The notes beneath the pieces were generated by a model. It did no database searches and was not told where the DNA came from. It saw nothing but the letters and a program-made list of their open reading frames with translations. From NCBI GenBank assembly GCA_964551035.1, contig CAZKBK010000016.1, positions 1 through 64,000 on the forward strand: DNA of 64,000 nucleotides. Direction: 5' to 3'. The translations under genes and the position numbers were made by a program. The DNA comes from Chryseosolibacter sp964551035. Lineage in GTDB: Bacteria; Bacteroidota; Bacteroidia; Cytophagales; Cyclobacteriaceae. This document shows, piece after piece, positions 45,315-54,340 of the stretch (positions within the stretch are counted from its first letter, which is position 1; the number at the start of each line of letters is the position of its first letter).

Positions 45315-45402
45315 CCGGCTAAAAATACGTGAGAAAAATCAGCCCGCACACCACTCGCAATAAATTCTGCGACTCAAATGAGGCTGTCGCTCCGGCGTTG
45401 GC

Positions 45403-45427
45403 AAAAAAAAAACCGGTAATGAACCGG
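45403..45427 (-). terminator. Terminator of the first secreted paralogue
   Basis: Read on the minus strand, CCGGT-TCATT-ACCGG is followed by ten T residues. It lies 77 bases beyond the stop of the 193-residue protein gene at 45505. Confidence 0.75.
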
Positions 45428-45504
45428 CATAAGGGGGATGCAAATGCAGCCACGAGACCCGTTGCCACGCGAGCTTCCGGGTCCGTGGTTGCAATCACCC
45501 TTAA

Positions 45505-46086
45505 TCAGAACGTAATGGATTTGATCTTACCTTTCGTGTCGCGGATTTCAAACCGCACCTTGTCGAAATCAGCCGCCAGGGTGTATATCTTCGCAAACTG
45601 ACCGTTTGTAGGGCGCGTCTCTTCAAAGATGAGCCGGTCGCTTCCGTCAAAAATCCGAACCGTCACATCAGCCGCCTCATTGCTGACGAACGAAAGAAGA
45701 TACCTGTCTTCCTGGCCCTGCAACTTATTAACGTGTGCGGCAGTCTCGCGCGCGCTATGGGCGCCATGCCTGATCGTTTGCATTTGTTTTCCCTCCGCAT
45801 CCACAAGCTCAATGGTGTAGGCTCCGGCATCCACGCCGGAAAAATTGACCGGGCAAATGAACCCGTCCACGCCGTTGAACGTCTGCGTAAAAATCCTATC
45901 CGACGACGCATCGTAGATATTTAGCGTGACTTTACCCGTGGATGCTCCTTTGTAAATTACCTTGTAAGTTTCGGACCCCTTCACAGGAACAACGACCATG
46001 CCCTTCGTTACCGGGCCTTCCGCCGCGATAGCCGATCCAACTGCTCCCAGCAGCATGAGTGCGAGGAAAAGAGATTTTGTTTTCAT
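45505..46086 (-). CDS. Secreted 193-residue beta-sandwich protein, paralogue A
   Basis: 193 residues from ATG 46086, which starts a standard signal peptide (MKTKSLFLALMLLGAVGSAIA). The longer frame to 46308 has no leader. The mature protein contains two similar segments: YKVIYKGASTGKVTLNIYDASS...SGVDAGAYTIELVD and YLLSFVSNEAADVTVRIFDGSDRLIFEE, each like one immunoglobulin-like or sorting-domain-like beta sandwich. It is the same length as, and clearly related to, the protein encoded 274 bases upstream. Function unknown. A TTTCTTTG box (46108-46115, minus) with a weak -33 may be the promoter. Confidence 0.8.
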   Translation of the reverse strand: MKTKSLFLALMLLGAVGSAIAAEGPVTKGMVVVPVKGSETYKVIYKGASTGKVTLNIYDASSDRIFTQTFNGVDGFICPVNFSGVDAGAYTIELVDAEGKQMQTIRHGAHSARETAAHVNKLQGQEDRYLLSFVSNEAADVTVRIFDGSDRLIFEETRPTNGQFAKIYTLAADFDKVRFEIRDTKGKIKSITF

Positions 46087-46308
46087 GTTTTGTGTTTTGT
46101 TTCTGTGCAAAGAAACGCCGCGCCGGGCGACAAGGTTTTGATTTGTAAGGAAAGCTGTATGGATTGCGGGAAATAACGTTTGCGGTTTCAGCGAACCGAT
46201 CATCCGGGTACTTTTAGCGCGCAACGATTGTGAAACGGTTTGCGGAAACGCTTTTAAAATACCCAGGGATGTAAGCGCATCGAAAAGGCAACAAACGATT
46301 GTGCACAT

Positions 46309-46335
46309 AAAAAAGGCCGCCTTGATCAGCGGCCC
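46309..46335 (-). terminator. Terminator of the second secreted paralogue
   Basis: Read on the minus strand, GGCCGC (46329-46334) pairs with GCGGCC (46315-46320) across 8 bases and is followed by TTTTTT. It starts about 27 bases past the stop at 46361 and separates the two paralogues into independent transcripts. Confidence 0.8.
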
Positions 46336-46360
46336 ATCAGGCTACATACCGGAAGAAAAG

Positions 46361-46942
46361 CTACTTCACATTGAGAACGCGAACATGGCCATGTGAATCG
46401 CTCACGCGAAATGCCACGGCACCACGAAAGCTGGTAACGTCATACACACGCGCAAAATCGTCGCTCACCGCGTTCGTTTCCGAGTACAACAATTCGTTCG
46501 CCTCTCCATAAATTTCAACATGCAGCTCATCGCTTCCATTCCCGGGAACATACAGCACGTATTTGCCGCTGGAGCCTGTCACCGGTGCTACTTTCGCGAG
46601 CAACTCCGCCGTCTCGCTTCCGAATGAAACTTTCCGCGTCTGCCGGCCGTTGCCACCATCAAGTTCCACAACATACTCACCTTTTCCCAGCAACGTCAGG
46701 TTGTACGGCCTGATAAAGCTGTCCATGTCCCGTATCGTTTCCGTAAACACAACTTCGTGATCGTTGTTGTAAATGGTGATGGTCACGTCACCAGGCGCGT
46801 CGCCCTTGTAGTACAGTTTAAAACCGGAAGCGATCCCGACCACCGCCATATTCGCAGGCGCCTCCGGATCCACAGTGGGCACGGCAATTGCCAGATTGGC
46901 CACCAGCACGAGCATCATCGTCGAAACAAAGAATGTTTTCAT
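46361..46942 (-). CDS. Secreted 193-residue beta-sandwich protein, paralogue B
   Basis: 193 residues with a signal peptide (MKTFFVSTMMLVLVANLAIA). It shares with paralogue A the order of elements: FKLYYKGDAPGDVTITIYNNDHEVVFTETI, then a FIRPYNLTLLGKGEYVVELDG strand pair, an Arg/Lys-rich linker, and YVLYVPGNGSDELHVEIYGEANELLYSE near the end. The half-repeats resemble each other, implying an internal duplication before the gene duplication. It is not a lipoprotein and has no C-terminal sorting tail beyond the second sandwich. No database family comes to mind. Its own terminator follows. Confidence 0.8.
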   Translation of the reverse strand: MKTFFVSTMMLVLVANLAIAVPTVDPEAPANMAVVGIASGFKLYYKGDAPGDVTITIYNNDHEVVFTETIRDMDSFIRPYNLTLLGKGEYVVELDGGNGRQTRKVSFGSETAELLAKVAPVTGSSGKYVLYVPGNGSDELHVEIYGEANELLYSETNAVSDDFARVYDVTSFRGAVAFRVSDSHGHVRVLNVK

Positions 46943-47174
46943 AGCACTTGTTTTTTGTTATGGGTTAATGACGACCGCACACGTTTGAAAGTTGCAGCGA
47001 CGGAATCAAAACCCAAGCCATGAAGCGCAAATCACGCAAGGTGGAGGATACCACAAGCTGGCATAAAATGAAAAAAGCCTTAAACGGAAATCGCCAGGTA
47101 CAGGATGTCCGATCGACGAAAATATTCCGGCAACGGTTGCCCTCGAAAAAGGTTGCGTGAACGTTCCGAAAAAA

Positions 47175-47762
47175 TCAGTTAAGGTGAAATACATCCCGGC
47201 TCTTCTCCTCCTGGCGCAGGATGTGGATCTGAAACTTGACCTGCGTGACAAGGAAACGGTTTCGGCGTTCGGGAGAAAGCGTGAGGAACCGGTAGCGATC
47301 GTACAGATCGAAGTTCAACTCGTTGGCAACTTCAAATGTGCTAAAAGTCGAAAAGTGATTTGTGATCTTCCGTTTTGATTGATAGATCAAAAACAGTTCA
47401 TATAGTTCGACCCCCGGAACTTCCGAAAGCGAAACATGCTTCAGCGTCACATCTCCGCCTGGGTACTTTTTGGCCTTGTACGTTCGGTAGAGCTTGTCCA
47501 TGGTAAAATAGTCGACACATCGAACGATTATGTCCGCTTCGCCGCTACCATGGCGTTTGATGACGCTTTCGAGTTTCATGAGGGACCCCACCTTTTCAGC
47601 GTTGATGGCGTGCGTGCAATAGATCCCGAAACTTACGTCGAGATTTTCCATGTCGAGAAGCAACTCCTTGTATCGGGGTTCGAAGATGTGAAGGGGCACA
47701 AGTTCCCCGGGCAACGGAAGCAAGGTCAGCGGAAACATCGGGATGAGCAAGGTCTGCGACAT
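47175..47762 (-). CDS. Lon N-terminal (substrate-binding) domain protein
   Basis: 195 residues. The N-terminus IPMFPLTLLPLPGELVPLHIFEPRYKELL is the classic start of the LON substrate-binding domain, and the all-beta plus helical-bundle layout fits it. There is no AAA+ or protease part, so it is a stand-alone adaptor-like member. Such proteins are common in bacteria; their clients are unknown. It lies 20 bases downstream of apt on the same strand and is probably co-transcribed with it. Confidence 0.88.
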   Translation of the reverse strand: MSQTLLIPMFPLTLLPLPGELVPLHIFEPRYKELLLDMENLDVSFGIYCTHAINAEKVGSLMKLESVIKRHGSGEADIIVRCVDYFTMDKLYRTYKAKKYPGGDVTLKHVSLSEVPGVELYELFLIYQSKRKITNHFSTFSTFEVANELNFDLYDRYRFLTLSPERRNRFLVTQVKFQIHILRQEEKSRDVFHLN

Positions 47763-47782
47763 GGTAGCGGTTTATATTGCTA

Positions 47783-48316
47783 TCAATACAACACGAGCGA
47801 CACGGGATCGACACCGAAACGCTCGGTAAGTTTTTTCGAACCTTCAAGAAAACTTAAGCCAATGATGAAACAAAAGCCTGCCAATTCCCCGCCCGCTGCC
47901 TTCACAAGGTCGCCGGCGGCGCCTGCCGTACCACCTGTTGCAAGCACGTCGTCGTGAATCAACACACGCCAACCGGATTGGATGGCGTCGACGTGCATCT
48001 CGATCGCGTTAGTCCCATATTCGAGCGCGTACTCCTGCCGCCGCGTTTTGTAGGGTAATTTTCCCGCCTTGCGCACCGGAATAAAGGGGCGGTTCAACTG
48101 GCAGGCTAACAATGATCCCAAAATGAAGCCGCGCGCTTCAATCCCGAGGACGGCATCGATTCTTTCGTTGGCAAATTTTTCCTTGAAAGATGTCGCGATC
48201 GCCTTCATCAACGCCGGATCACTAAACACCGGCGTAATGTCCTTGAACAGTATCCCGGGCTTGGGGAAATCTTTTACATCGCGCACACGGGATTTTAATT
48301 GATCGACGAGGTGCAT
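47783..48316 (-). CDS. apt: Adenine phosphoribosyltransferase
   Basis: 177 residues. It converts adenine and PRPP to AMP in purine salvage. Characteristic segments are KDFPKPGILFKDITPV, the IEARGFILGSLLA loop, RKAGKLPYKT, and the PRPP-binding loop VLIHDDVLATGGTA at about residues 118-131. Length and motif order are normal. The likely operon partner is the Lon-N domain gene downstream. Divergent from the OsmC gene with 49 bases between starts. Confidence 0.95.
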   Translation of the reverse strand: MHLVDQLKSRVRDVKDFPKPGILFKDITPVFSDPALMKAIATSFKEKFANERIDAVLGIEARGFILGSLLACQLNRPFIPVRKAGKLPYKTRRQEYALEYGTNAIEMHVDAIQSGWRVLIHDDVLATGGTAGAAGDLVKAAGGELAGFCFIIGLSFLEGSKKLTERFGVDPVSLVLY

Positions 48317-48365
48317 ATTGTAATTTTACGGGGCGCCAGTCAAATATACGTCAAAACACCTATTT

Positions 48366-48770
48366 ATGAAGATTCTGACAACAATGATCGAGGACGAAGT
48401 CTATGAAGCGGCGACTGCCGACGATATCAAGGTCACGATCGACATGCGGGCTTTGCCCCAAAAGAAATCTCAATCGCCTGTGGAGTTATTGCTGTCGTCG
48501 CTCTCCGCCTGCGGCGCCGTAGACATCGTTTCGATGCTTAAGAAGAGGAGAAAACAGATTGACCATTTTGTCATAGCATCCGAGGGCACGCGGCGCGAAA
48601 ATCCGCCGAGGGGATTTACGCACATACATTGTAAGTTTATCGTCACCTCGCCCGATGTTACCGAAGAGGAACTTTACAAATCCGCCAGGCTCTCGCTGGA
48701 AAAGTATTGCTCCGTGGCGTCGACGCTCAACGCCGACATTGCCTTCTCCGTGGAAGTACGGCGACCGTAG
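48366..48770 (+). CDS. OsmC/Ohr-family peroxiredoxin-like protein
   Basis: 134 residues. Two conserved Cys residues are present, in SLSACGAVDIV (about residue 58) and KYCSVASTL (about 119), separated as in OsmC/YhfA. The PVELLLSSLSACGA helix and C-terminal beta strands match the family. OsmC-type proteins reduce organic hydroperoxides. The C-x60-C spacing and short length place it nearer YhfA than Ohr. Its 3' end faces hutI. Confidence 0.88.
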   Translation: MKILTTMIEDEVYEAATADDIKVTIDMRALPQKKSQSPVELLLSSLSACGAVDIVSMLKKRRKQIDHFVIASEGTRRENPPRGFTHIHCKFIVTSPDVTEEELYKSARLSLEKYCSVASTLNADIAFSVEVRRP

Positions 48771-48779
48771 CCGGTATTC

Positions 48780-50036
48780 TTATTGCATTATTTCACTGTT
48801 TTGAATCACCTTTCCCCTCAGGATGATCTGGTCAACGAGGTTCGTTCCAAATGCGTAAGGCAAATAGGCCACGGCCGGCATCGGCCTGGTGATAAACAGG
48901 CTCGCTGTTTTACCAATGCCAATACTGCCAAACGAGCCTTCCAGTTCGATGGCGCGGGCTGTATTGATGGTTGTGGCGTTGATCGCCTCCTCGGGCGTCA
49001 TCTTCATGCGGATGCATGCGAGCGCGATGATCAGCGGCATATTCCCGCTCGGCGCGCTGCCGGGATTATAGTCGGAAGCCAACGCCAGGGGTAGACCGGC
49101 GCCAATGATTTTTCGGGCGGGAGGAAAGGGCAGCCCCAAAAAGAACGCCGCGCCCGGCAATGCCGTGGGCATCGTATCGCTTCCTTTTAGGGATTCGATT
49201 TCCGCGTCGCCAATATTCTCAAGGTGGTCAACGCTCAGGGCCCCGGTCTTCACGCCGACTTGCACGCCGCCCGAGCGGTTTAGCTGGTTCGCATGAATGC
49301 GGGGTTTCATCCCAAACCGTTTTCCCTCTTCTACAATACGTTCGGTTTCGTTCGGGTCAAAGAATCCCTGTTCGCAAAAAACGTCGATATAGTCCGCGAG
49401 ATTCTCCGCCGCCACCGCGGGAATCATTTCACCGATCACAACCCGCACATAATCCTCCTTCTTCATGCCCGCCGGAACAGCATGTGCGCCGAGGAATGTG
49501 GTCTTGACGGCAAGGGGTGTCGATGTACCGATTCTCCGGGCGACACGCAACATTCGCAGCTCATCTTCGACGCGGAGTCCATAGCCGCTCTTGATCTCGA
49601 CAGCTCCCGTACCGGTGCTGATAATCTCGCGGGCGCGGTTCAGGGTCCGTTCGAAAAGTTCGTCGTCCGAAGTATCATGCAACCGTTTCGCCGAATTGAG
49701 AATCCCCCCTCCCTTTGCCGCGATCTCCTGATACGATGCGCCGCGAATCTTCATCACAAATTCTTCTTCACGGCTGGCGGCAAACACCAGGTGGGTATGC
49801 GAATCGACGAACGATGGAAAAACAAAACGCCCTGTGGCGTCAATCGTTTCCCTGGAAGTCAGGACAGGAAGATCGTCCATAGGACCGAACGCCCGCACCT
49901 GGCCGTCGTGTATGGCGACGAAGGCGTTGGAAAGGACCGGAAGCTTTTGCATGTCACCTCCGGCAACCACCGACACGGGCGTTGTTCTCGCCTGCACCAG
50001 CCCGCTGATATTGGTGATGAGAATATCACAATCCAT
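48780..50036 (-). CDS. hutI: Imidazolonepropionase
   Basis: 418 residues. This amidohydrolase opens the ring of imidazolonepropionate to formiminoglutamate in histidine degradation. The metal site is visible in FVDSHTHLVFAASREEEF (two His), LGAHAVP, IHANQLN and the Asp of LASDYNPGS. Length and order match HutI of other bacteria. The remaining hut genes (hutH, hutU, formiminoglutamase) are not in the window, so the pathway is dispersed. A barrel-like protein gene lies 39 bases upstream on the same strand. Confidence 0.94.
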   Translation of the reverse strand: MDCDILITNISGLVQARTTPVSVVAGGDMQKLPVLSNAFVAIHDGQVRAFGPMDDLPVLTSRETIDATGRFVFPSFVDSHTHLVFAASREEEFVMKIRGASYQEIAAKGGGILNSAKRLHDTSDDELFERTLNRAREIISTGTGAVEIKSGYGLRVEDELRMLRVARRIGTSTPLAVKTTFLGAHAVPAGMKKEDYVRVVIGEMIPAVAAENLADYIDVFCEQGFFDPNETERIVEEGKRFGMKPRIHANQLNRSGGVQVGVKTGALSVDHLENIGDAEIESLKGSDTMPTALPGAAFFLGLPFPPARKIIGAGLPLALASDYNPGSAPSGNMPLIIALACIRMKMTPEEAINATTINTARAIELEGSFGSIGIGKTASLFITRPMPAVAYLPYAFGTNLVDQIILRGKVIQNSEIMQ

Positions 50037-50075
50037 GAACGTTCATTTTCATGGATCAAAGGAATGAATTAAATG

Positions 50076-51149
50076 CTATTTTCCGAAAGATTCCACGCTG
50101 TAATCCAGGTTGGAACTGTAGACCGGAAAACTGATCTTGAACATTGCGTAAAACATGCGACCCTCGATACCCGGCCTGTAACCGACCTCGGCGCCGTAGG
50201 CCCATCCCAACGTACGGTTGAAGCGACCATCCATGCCCACGCGAAAGCCAAAGTTTTGAATGCGGATGGGGCTAGTGGAATAAGTGTTCGTCTCGCTCAC
50301 GATCCTATTTCCTGATTCATCCTTGGGGGAGTACACGATGTCGTCAACCACAATGGATGGCGAATAAAGCACATCGGCATAGGCGGTGAACATAAGGTCA
50401 TCGACGCCCTCTTCGAACTTATCGAAGTTGACGGCGACGTTCCTGATCCAGCTCATGGACCCGCCGAGATAAAATCCCTTTGCGTAAATATTGGAGAACA
50501 AATCCACGTCTTCCTGTAAGCCGTATTGATCGAATTCCTGCATGGGTATAGCCTTATCTGATCCGGCTACCACCAGTTCGCCGTGCGTGAGGTCCTGGGC
50601 CTTCAGGGCGCGATTGATATCGGTGGAGCTGTCCCAGAGAATTCCACCAACGCGAACACCATAAATCTTCCTCACTTTACAGGGAACGTCGGCGTGAAGG
50701 GGTACGCGGGAAGCCCAGCGATCACCGCGATAACTGTTTTTGAAAAGGACCATGCGGGTCTTTGAACTCTCCTCAAAATCCTTCACGTGATACGTTGCGC
50801 CGATCTCGAAATAATTGAAGACCTCTGCACGGTTCTCGTTGTCACCCCGGGTCACGGCCAGTTGTCGGGAGTAGTCGAAGAACTGCTGGGTGTAAGTTTT
50901 CCTGAAATGTGCCCTGAAGTCGAGCTTGTCCTCGTGGTAGTACACCGCCTCCACCCCAAAGCCGGCATTGACGTTACCGACAAACAACTCACCATAAAGC
51001 GGTTGAAAACCGACAAATAACTTGTTGACGGAGTAAGGCTCGTCATAGATTTCCTCATAGGTTACCGGGGTCTTATCGCTCCGGTCTTGCGCAAAAAGTC
51101 CGGCCGCCAGAGCCGAATACGCAACAAGCGTCAAAAAAATGTGCTTCAT
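50076..51149 (-). CDS. Exported beta-barrel-like protein of unknown function
   Basis: 357 residues with a signal peptide (MKHIFLTLVAYSALAAGLFAQ). The rest has the alternating aromatic/polar pattern and strand density of an outer-membrane barrel (NAGFGVEAVYYHEDKLDFRAHFRKTY, FGFRVGMDGRFNRTLGWAYGAEVGYRPG). The C-terminal residues (SVESFGK) are not the classical terminal Phe, so the outer-membrane placement is likely but not proven. I recognise no family. It may be co-transcribed with hutI, but no link to histidine use is evident. Confidence 0.7.
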   Translation of the reverse strand: MKHIFLTLVAYSALAAGLFAQDRSDKTPVTYEEIYDEPYSVNKLFVGFQPLYGELFVGNVNAGFGVEAVYYHEDKLDFRAHFRKTYTQQFFDYSRQLAVTRGDNENRAEVFNYFEIGATYHVKDFEESSKTRMVLFKNSYRGDRWASRVPLHADVPCKVRKIYGVRVGGILWDSSTDINRALKAQDLTHGELVVAGSDKAIPMQEFDQYGLQEDVDLFSNIYAKGFYLGGSMSWIRNVAVNFDKFEEGVDDLMFTAYADVLYSPSIVVDDIVYSPKDESGNRIVSETNTYSTSPIRIQNFGFRVGMDGRFNRTLGWAYGAEVGYRPGIEGRMFYAMFKISFPVYSSNLDYSVESFGK

Positions 51150-51254
51150 ACCTCAGGGGTAGGGTAAACAATAGAGTAAAAATAGCAAATATCCGGGAAA
51201 CCGGCAGTCATAAAGAAGGCAAGCCTGATGCACGTAATGTTTCGGCCCCGGCCG

Positions 51255-53213
51255 TCAGGCTTTCCCCGACTGAATCAACTGTTTCAGGGCGGTGAGTTCT
51301 TTCAGGAACTCATCCCGTTCGCGTAACTTTTTCTCTACATCGGCTTCCTTTCTTTTCCTCGCGGTGATGTCTTCAAACATCCCCAGTATCGCCACGACCT
51401 CATCGTTGTTATTGACGATGGGAACCTTGCTCGTAAGTACCCAGCTTTCCTCGCCTTCGCTGTTTACATTAACTTCTTCAATATCGAGTTTGGCATTGCG
51501 GTTTTTCATCACCTCCAGATCATCCTTCCGGTATGCCTCGGCCTGCGCCTTCCAGGCCATGTCGAAGTCGGACTTCCCAATAAGCGCTTCGGGTGAAGCT
51601 GCACCAGCGACGGCGGCAAAGATCCGGTTGCAGCCCATGAACCGCAATTCACGATCTTTCCAAAAAATGGCCCTCGGAATATTGTCCACGATTGCCTGTA
51701 ACGTATGCTGGGACTCCGTCAATTTGGCCTCCTGCCTCCGCAATAGCTCACCTTGTTGCTGCGACTGCTCCAGTTCCTTTTCCAGGATCCCCTGCTTGCG
51801 GCGCATCTCTTCCTGCGTGGCTTCAAGTTCTTCCATGTTCTGGCGGATCTCTTCCTCCTGCGATTTCATCTCCTCCGCCTGCTGTTGGGTCCGTTCAAGA
51901 AGTACCCGGGTGGTCTCGTTAACACGCACGTTCGAGATTGTCGATGCGATGCTCTCCGCCAGTTTCTCCACGAGTTCGATCTCGTATTCCGCATACGCCT
52001 TGAAGGACGCGAGTTCTATCACCCCGTAGATCTGGTCGTTGACTTTCAGGGGAACCATAAGCAAGGCATTTGGGCTTGCGCCGCCCAGGCCAGAGGTGAT
52101 GTTGATGTACTCTTGCGGGACTTCAAGCAGGTAGATCCGCTCGCCTTCGAGGAAGCATTGCCCCACAAGGCCGTTCCCAACATCGAGGCGACGCGTGATG
52201 TATTTCTTGCGTTCGAACGCATAGCAGGACGCCAACTCGAGGTACCGATCCGATTCCTCTTCCTGAAGAATGAACAAACCACCCTGGCTGCTCTTTGTAT
52301 ACTTAACGACGAATTGGATGATATTGTCGTAGAGTTGCGAGGAGGTGCCTCCACCCCGGAGGATTTCTCCGATCTGCGCCAACCCGCTCGTGGTCCAGTT
52401 CCGCTTCCGGTCGTCCTCCCCGTTTTGCTTGAGCTTGTCCCGCATCTTGATCAGGGTCGTCGTAAGATTGTCCCCCGCGTTCACCGTGTCGTCAAGTTCA
52501 ATATTGTAGTCGCCGGCAGACACGGCCTCGATAAAATTCGTCAGGGTGTCAACGCGACTGGATTCGTCCGCGAGTTGTTTTTCGTTCGTACGCACCAACT
52601 GGTCGGTCTTATGCTGAAGGCGGTAGATCACGAATGAAAGCACTGCGAACACCAGGAACACCCCGGCCGTCGTGATCCAGGTGATGGTGTTGAGCCTCGC
52701 GGTGTCCTCGTCAATGCCCTGCGTCACATGACTCACCAGGCGGTCAACCGCGGTCATGAAGGCCTTTTCCGCCAGGACAAAATTCCGATCCGTCTCGCCC
52801 GTCGAAAATGCGTCCGACCTGTGGGCTTCAAAGCGCTGGACAGCGATGTTCTTCAATTCTTCCACGGCGATTAACGCTTCCTTCAAAAGGACCCTCGTAT
52901 CCTCCTCCTGCCTGCCGTTGTAGGTTACGTCATCTATGGTGCCTCCGTCGTAAGCAGTCTGAAGGGTGGCCAGACAGGCAGCGTAATGCCCCAGCACATC
53001 CGCATCGAACCGTAGGCTATTGCTACCAGCGAGGAGTTCCGTAAAGGCCCGGCTTGCCCGCGTTGCCCGGTCACCGAGCTGATTACCCAGACTGACATAC
53101 GGCGCATTCTCCTCATAAGTGCCAATGATGTTGCGCTGAACGTAGATGATGAGCAATGTAATCGCCACGCCAATGGCGGCAAAGAAGAGTGCATAGCGGG
53201 ATGCTTTTGTCAT
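51255..53213 (-). CDS. Membrane GAF/PAS sensor protein without an output domain
   Basis: 652 residues from ATG 53213; the 42 residues upstream in frame lack a helix and are rejected. Order of domains: transmembrane helix (about 5-26), extracytoplasmic helical domain (about 27-185), second helix (about 187-208), HAMP-like linker, GAF domain (about 280-425), long coiled coil (about 435-510), PAS domain (about 515-635) and a short C-terminal coil. No histidine kinase, GGDEF, phosphatase or methyl-accepting signature follows. It may signal through a partner; the single-domain response regulator about 30 kb away is only a remote possibility. Ligands of GAF and PAS are unknown. Confidence 0.8.
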   Translation of the reverse strand: MTKASRYALFFAAIGVAITLLIIYVQRNIIGTYEENAPYVSLGNQLGDRATRASRAFTELLAGSNSLRFDADVLGHYAACLATLQTAYDGGTIDDVTYNGRQEEDTRVLLKEALIAVEELKNIAVQRFEAHRSDAFSTGETDRNFVLAEKAFMTAVDRLVSHVTQGIDEDTARLNTITWITTAGVFLVFAVLSFVIYRLQHKTDQLVRTNEKQLADESSRVDTLTNFIEAVSAGDYNIELDDTVNAGDNLTTTLIKMRDKLKQNGEDDRKRNWTTSGLAQIGEILRGGGTSSQLYDNIIQFVVKYTKSSQGGLFILQEEESDRYLELASCYAFERKKYITRRLDVGNGLVGQCFLEGERIYLLEVPQEYINITSGLGGASPNALLMVPLKVNDQIYGVIELASFKAYAEYEIELVEKLAESIASTISNVRVNETTRVLLERTQQQAEEMKSQEEEIRQNMEELEATQEEMRRKQGILEKELEQSQQQGELLRRQEAKLTESQHTLQAIVDNIPRAIFWKDRELRFMGCNRIFAAVAGAASPEALIGKSDFDMAWKAQAEAYRKDDLEVMKNRNAKLDIEEVNVNSEGEESWVLTSKVPIVNNNDEVVAILGMFEDITARKRKEADVEKKLRERDEFLKELTALKQLIQSGKA

Positions 53214-53568
53214 TCTCGTAACGGTATAGTTCGGCCTCCACAAGTTACTGAAAAAGGGGGCGCGCCCGAGAACGGTGTAAGGAAATGTGCAAACTTTCCC
53301 GCAGGGCAAGGACGGTGAGCAGGGGGGCCATCCATCCACGGGGAAATTTTTTTAGAAACGGTAAGTCCATTCTTTGATTTTCGTTTTACCTTGCCACGCT
53401 TCATTGGGCAAGTCTGTCCCTTTAGATTCGAAGGCTCGGACTTGCACCTCCGCTACCATTATGGAAAATGGGGTGCGCATGCATCCTGACGTCATGGACC
53501 GGTGAAGCGCACAGGCTTAATTTTGGCGTACCTTTTTTAGTCCCTTCACTGATCCAAACGATTTGACA
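53214..53568. other. Divergent intergenic region, no gene recognised
   Basis: 355 bases between the GAF/PAS sensor and the DedA gene. It holds a small inverted repeat CTTGCC (53390-53395) / GGCAAG (53407-53412) and a -7-like box for the DedA gene. No tRNA or known RNA fold was recognised. The Pro/Arg-rich translations here look non-coding. Confidence 0.5.
53518..53525 (+). promoter_or_regulatory. -7 element TAATTTTG of the DedA gene
   Basis: Exact TAnnTTTG match 43 bases upstream of ATG 53569. No TTTG at a standard -33 spacing. Confidence 0.35.
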
Positions 53569-54222
53569 ATGAGTTTTGAACCGCAATTCATGAACATCCT
53601 GGCCATTTTCGATTCCTTCAACCCGGAGAACATCATCCAATATGGGGGGCTCGGATTGCTTCTGCTCATCATTTTTGCGGAAACGGGAGTGTTTTTCGGG
53701 TTTTTTCTCCCCGGTGACTCCTTGTTATTTGTGGCAGGCCTGATGACGGGACCAGAGCACCTCGACATTCAGGTGGGACTCCTTATCCTTTTGCTTGTCG
53801 TTGCGGCTGTGAGTGGCTCCACCGTTGGGTACCTCACCGGCCGGTGGGCTGGCAACTATCTGAAGCACCGAAAGGATACCTGGTATTTTAAAAAGAAGTA
53901 CCTGGATATTACGCAGGCCTTTTACGACAAGCACGGGATGATGGCTTTTATCCTCGGCCGCTTCCTTCCGATCGTAAGGACTTTTGTTACCATTCTCGCG
54001 GGTATGGTGCGCATTGACATGGTTAAGTTTGTGATTTTCAACATATTGGGAGCTTCAATCTGGATATGCGTAATGGTATTGTCCGGCCACTTTCTCGGTC
54101 GTCTGTTTCCCAACATTACCACCTACCTCGAGCTTATCGTCGTAGCCATGATCGTAATCTCAGCAATTCCGGTGATCGTGACCTATTTCAAAAACAAAAA
54201 ACTCCTCGCACCAAAGGAATGA
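53569..54222 (+). CDS. DedA/SNARE-associated (VTT) family membrane protein
   Basis: 217 residues from ATG 53569; a TTG two codons earlier is possible. There are about five to six helices. The VTT signature appears as AETGVFFGFFLPGDSLLFVAG and GRFLPIVRTFVTILAGMVRIDMVKFVIFNILGASIW, with the conserved Glu and the F/GR-xxPxxR motif. DedA proteins are proposed lipid scramblases, linked to undecaprenyl phosphate recycling and membrane homeostasis. The gene lies 165 bases upstream of the Ton operon, which has its own -7 box. Confidence 0.9.
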   Translation: MSFEPQFMNILAIFDSFNPENIIQYGGLGLLLLIIFAETGVFFGFFLPGDSLLFVAGLMTGPEHLDIQVGLLILLLVVAAVSGSTVGYLTGRWAGNYLKHRKDTWYFKKKYLDITQAFYDKHGMMAFILGRFLPIVRTFVTILAGMVRIDMVKFVIFNILGASIWICVMVLSGHFLGRLFPNITTYLELIVVAMIVISAIPVIVTYFKNKKLLAPKE

Positions 54223-54277
54223 ACCCGACGTGACTTCTAACACATCCATATCGACCGCCACGGGGGGAATTGACCCC

Positions 54278-54318
54278 TTAAATCATGACGATTTAATTTG
54301 GTGGTTTTTGTCAAAAAC
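54278..54318 (+). promoter_or_regulatory. Two inverted repeats upstream of the Ton operon
   Basis: TTAAATC (54278-54284) and GATTTAA (54290-54296) form a 7-bp repeat around ATGAC. GTTTTTG-T-CAAAAAC at 54304-54318 is a second near-perfect palindrome. Both lie 23-70 bases upstream of the -7 box and have the form of regulator sites. The binding protein is unknown; iron or phosphate control would fit the operon. Confidence 0.4.
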
Positions 54319-54340
54319 GGGATTTTTGACGCTTTCTAAT

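Noticed and set aside
45505..46942. The tandem 193-residue proteins as type IX secretion cargo
   Set aside because: The halves resemble sorting domains, but there is no passenger and the C-terminus lacks a clear sorting tail; left as unknown secreted proteins.
53390..53470. tRNA-like sequence in the gap before the DedA gene
   Set aside because: The TTCGA-like segment is not in a T-arm, and no acceptor stem or anticodon loop can be formed.
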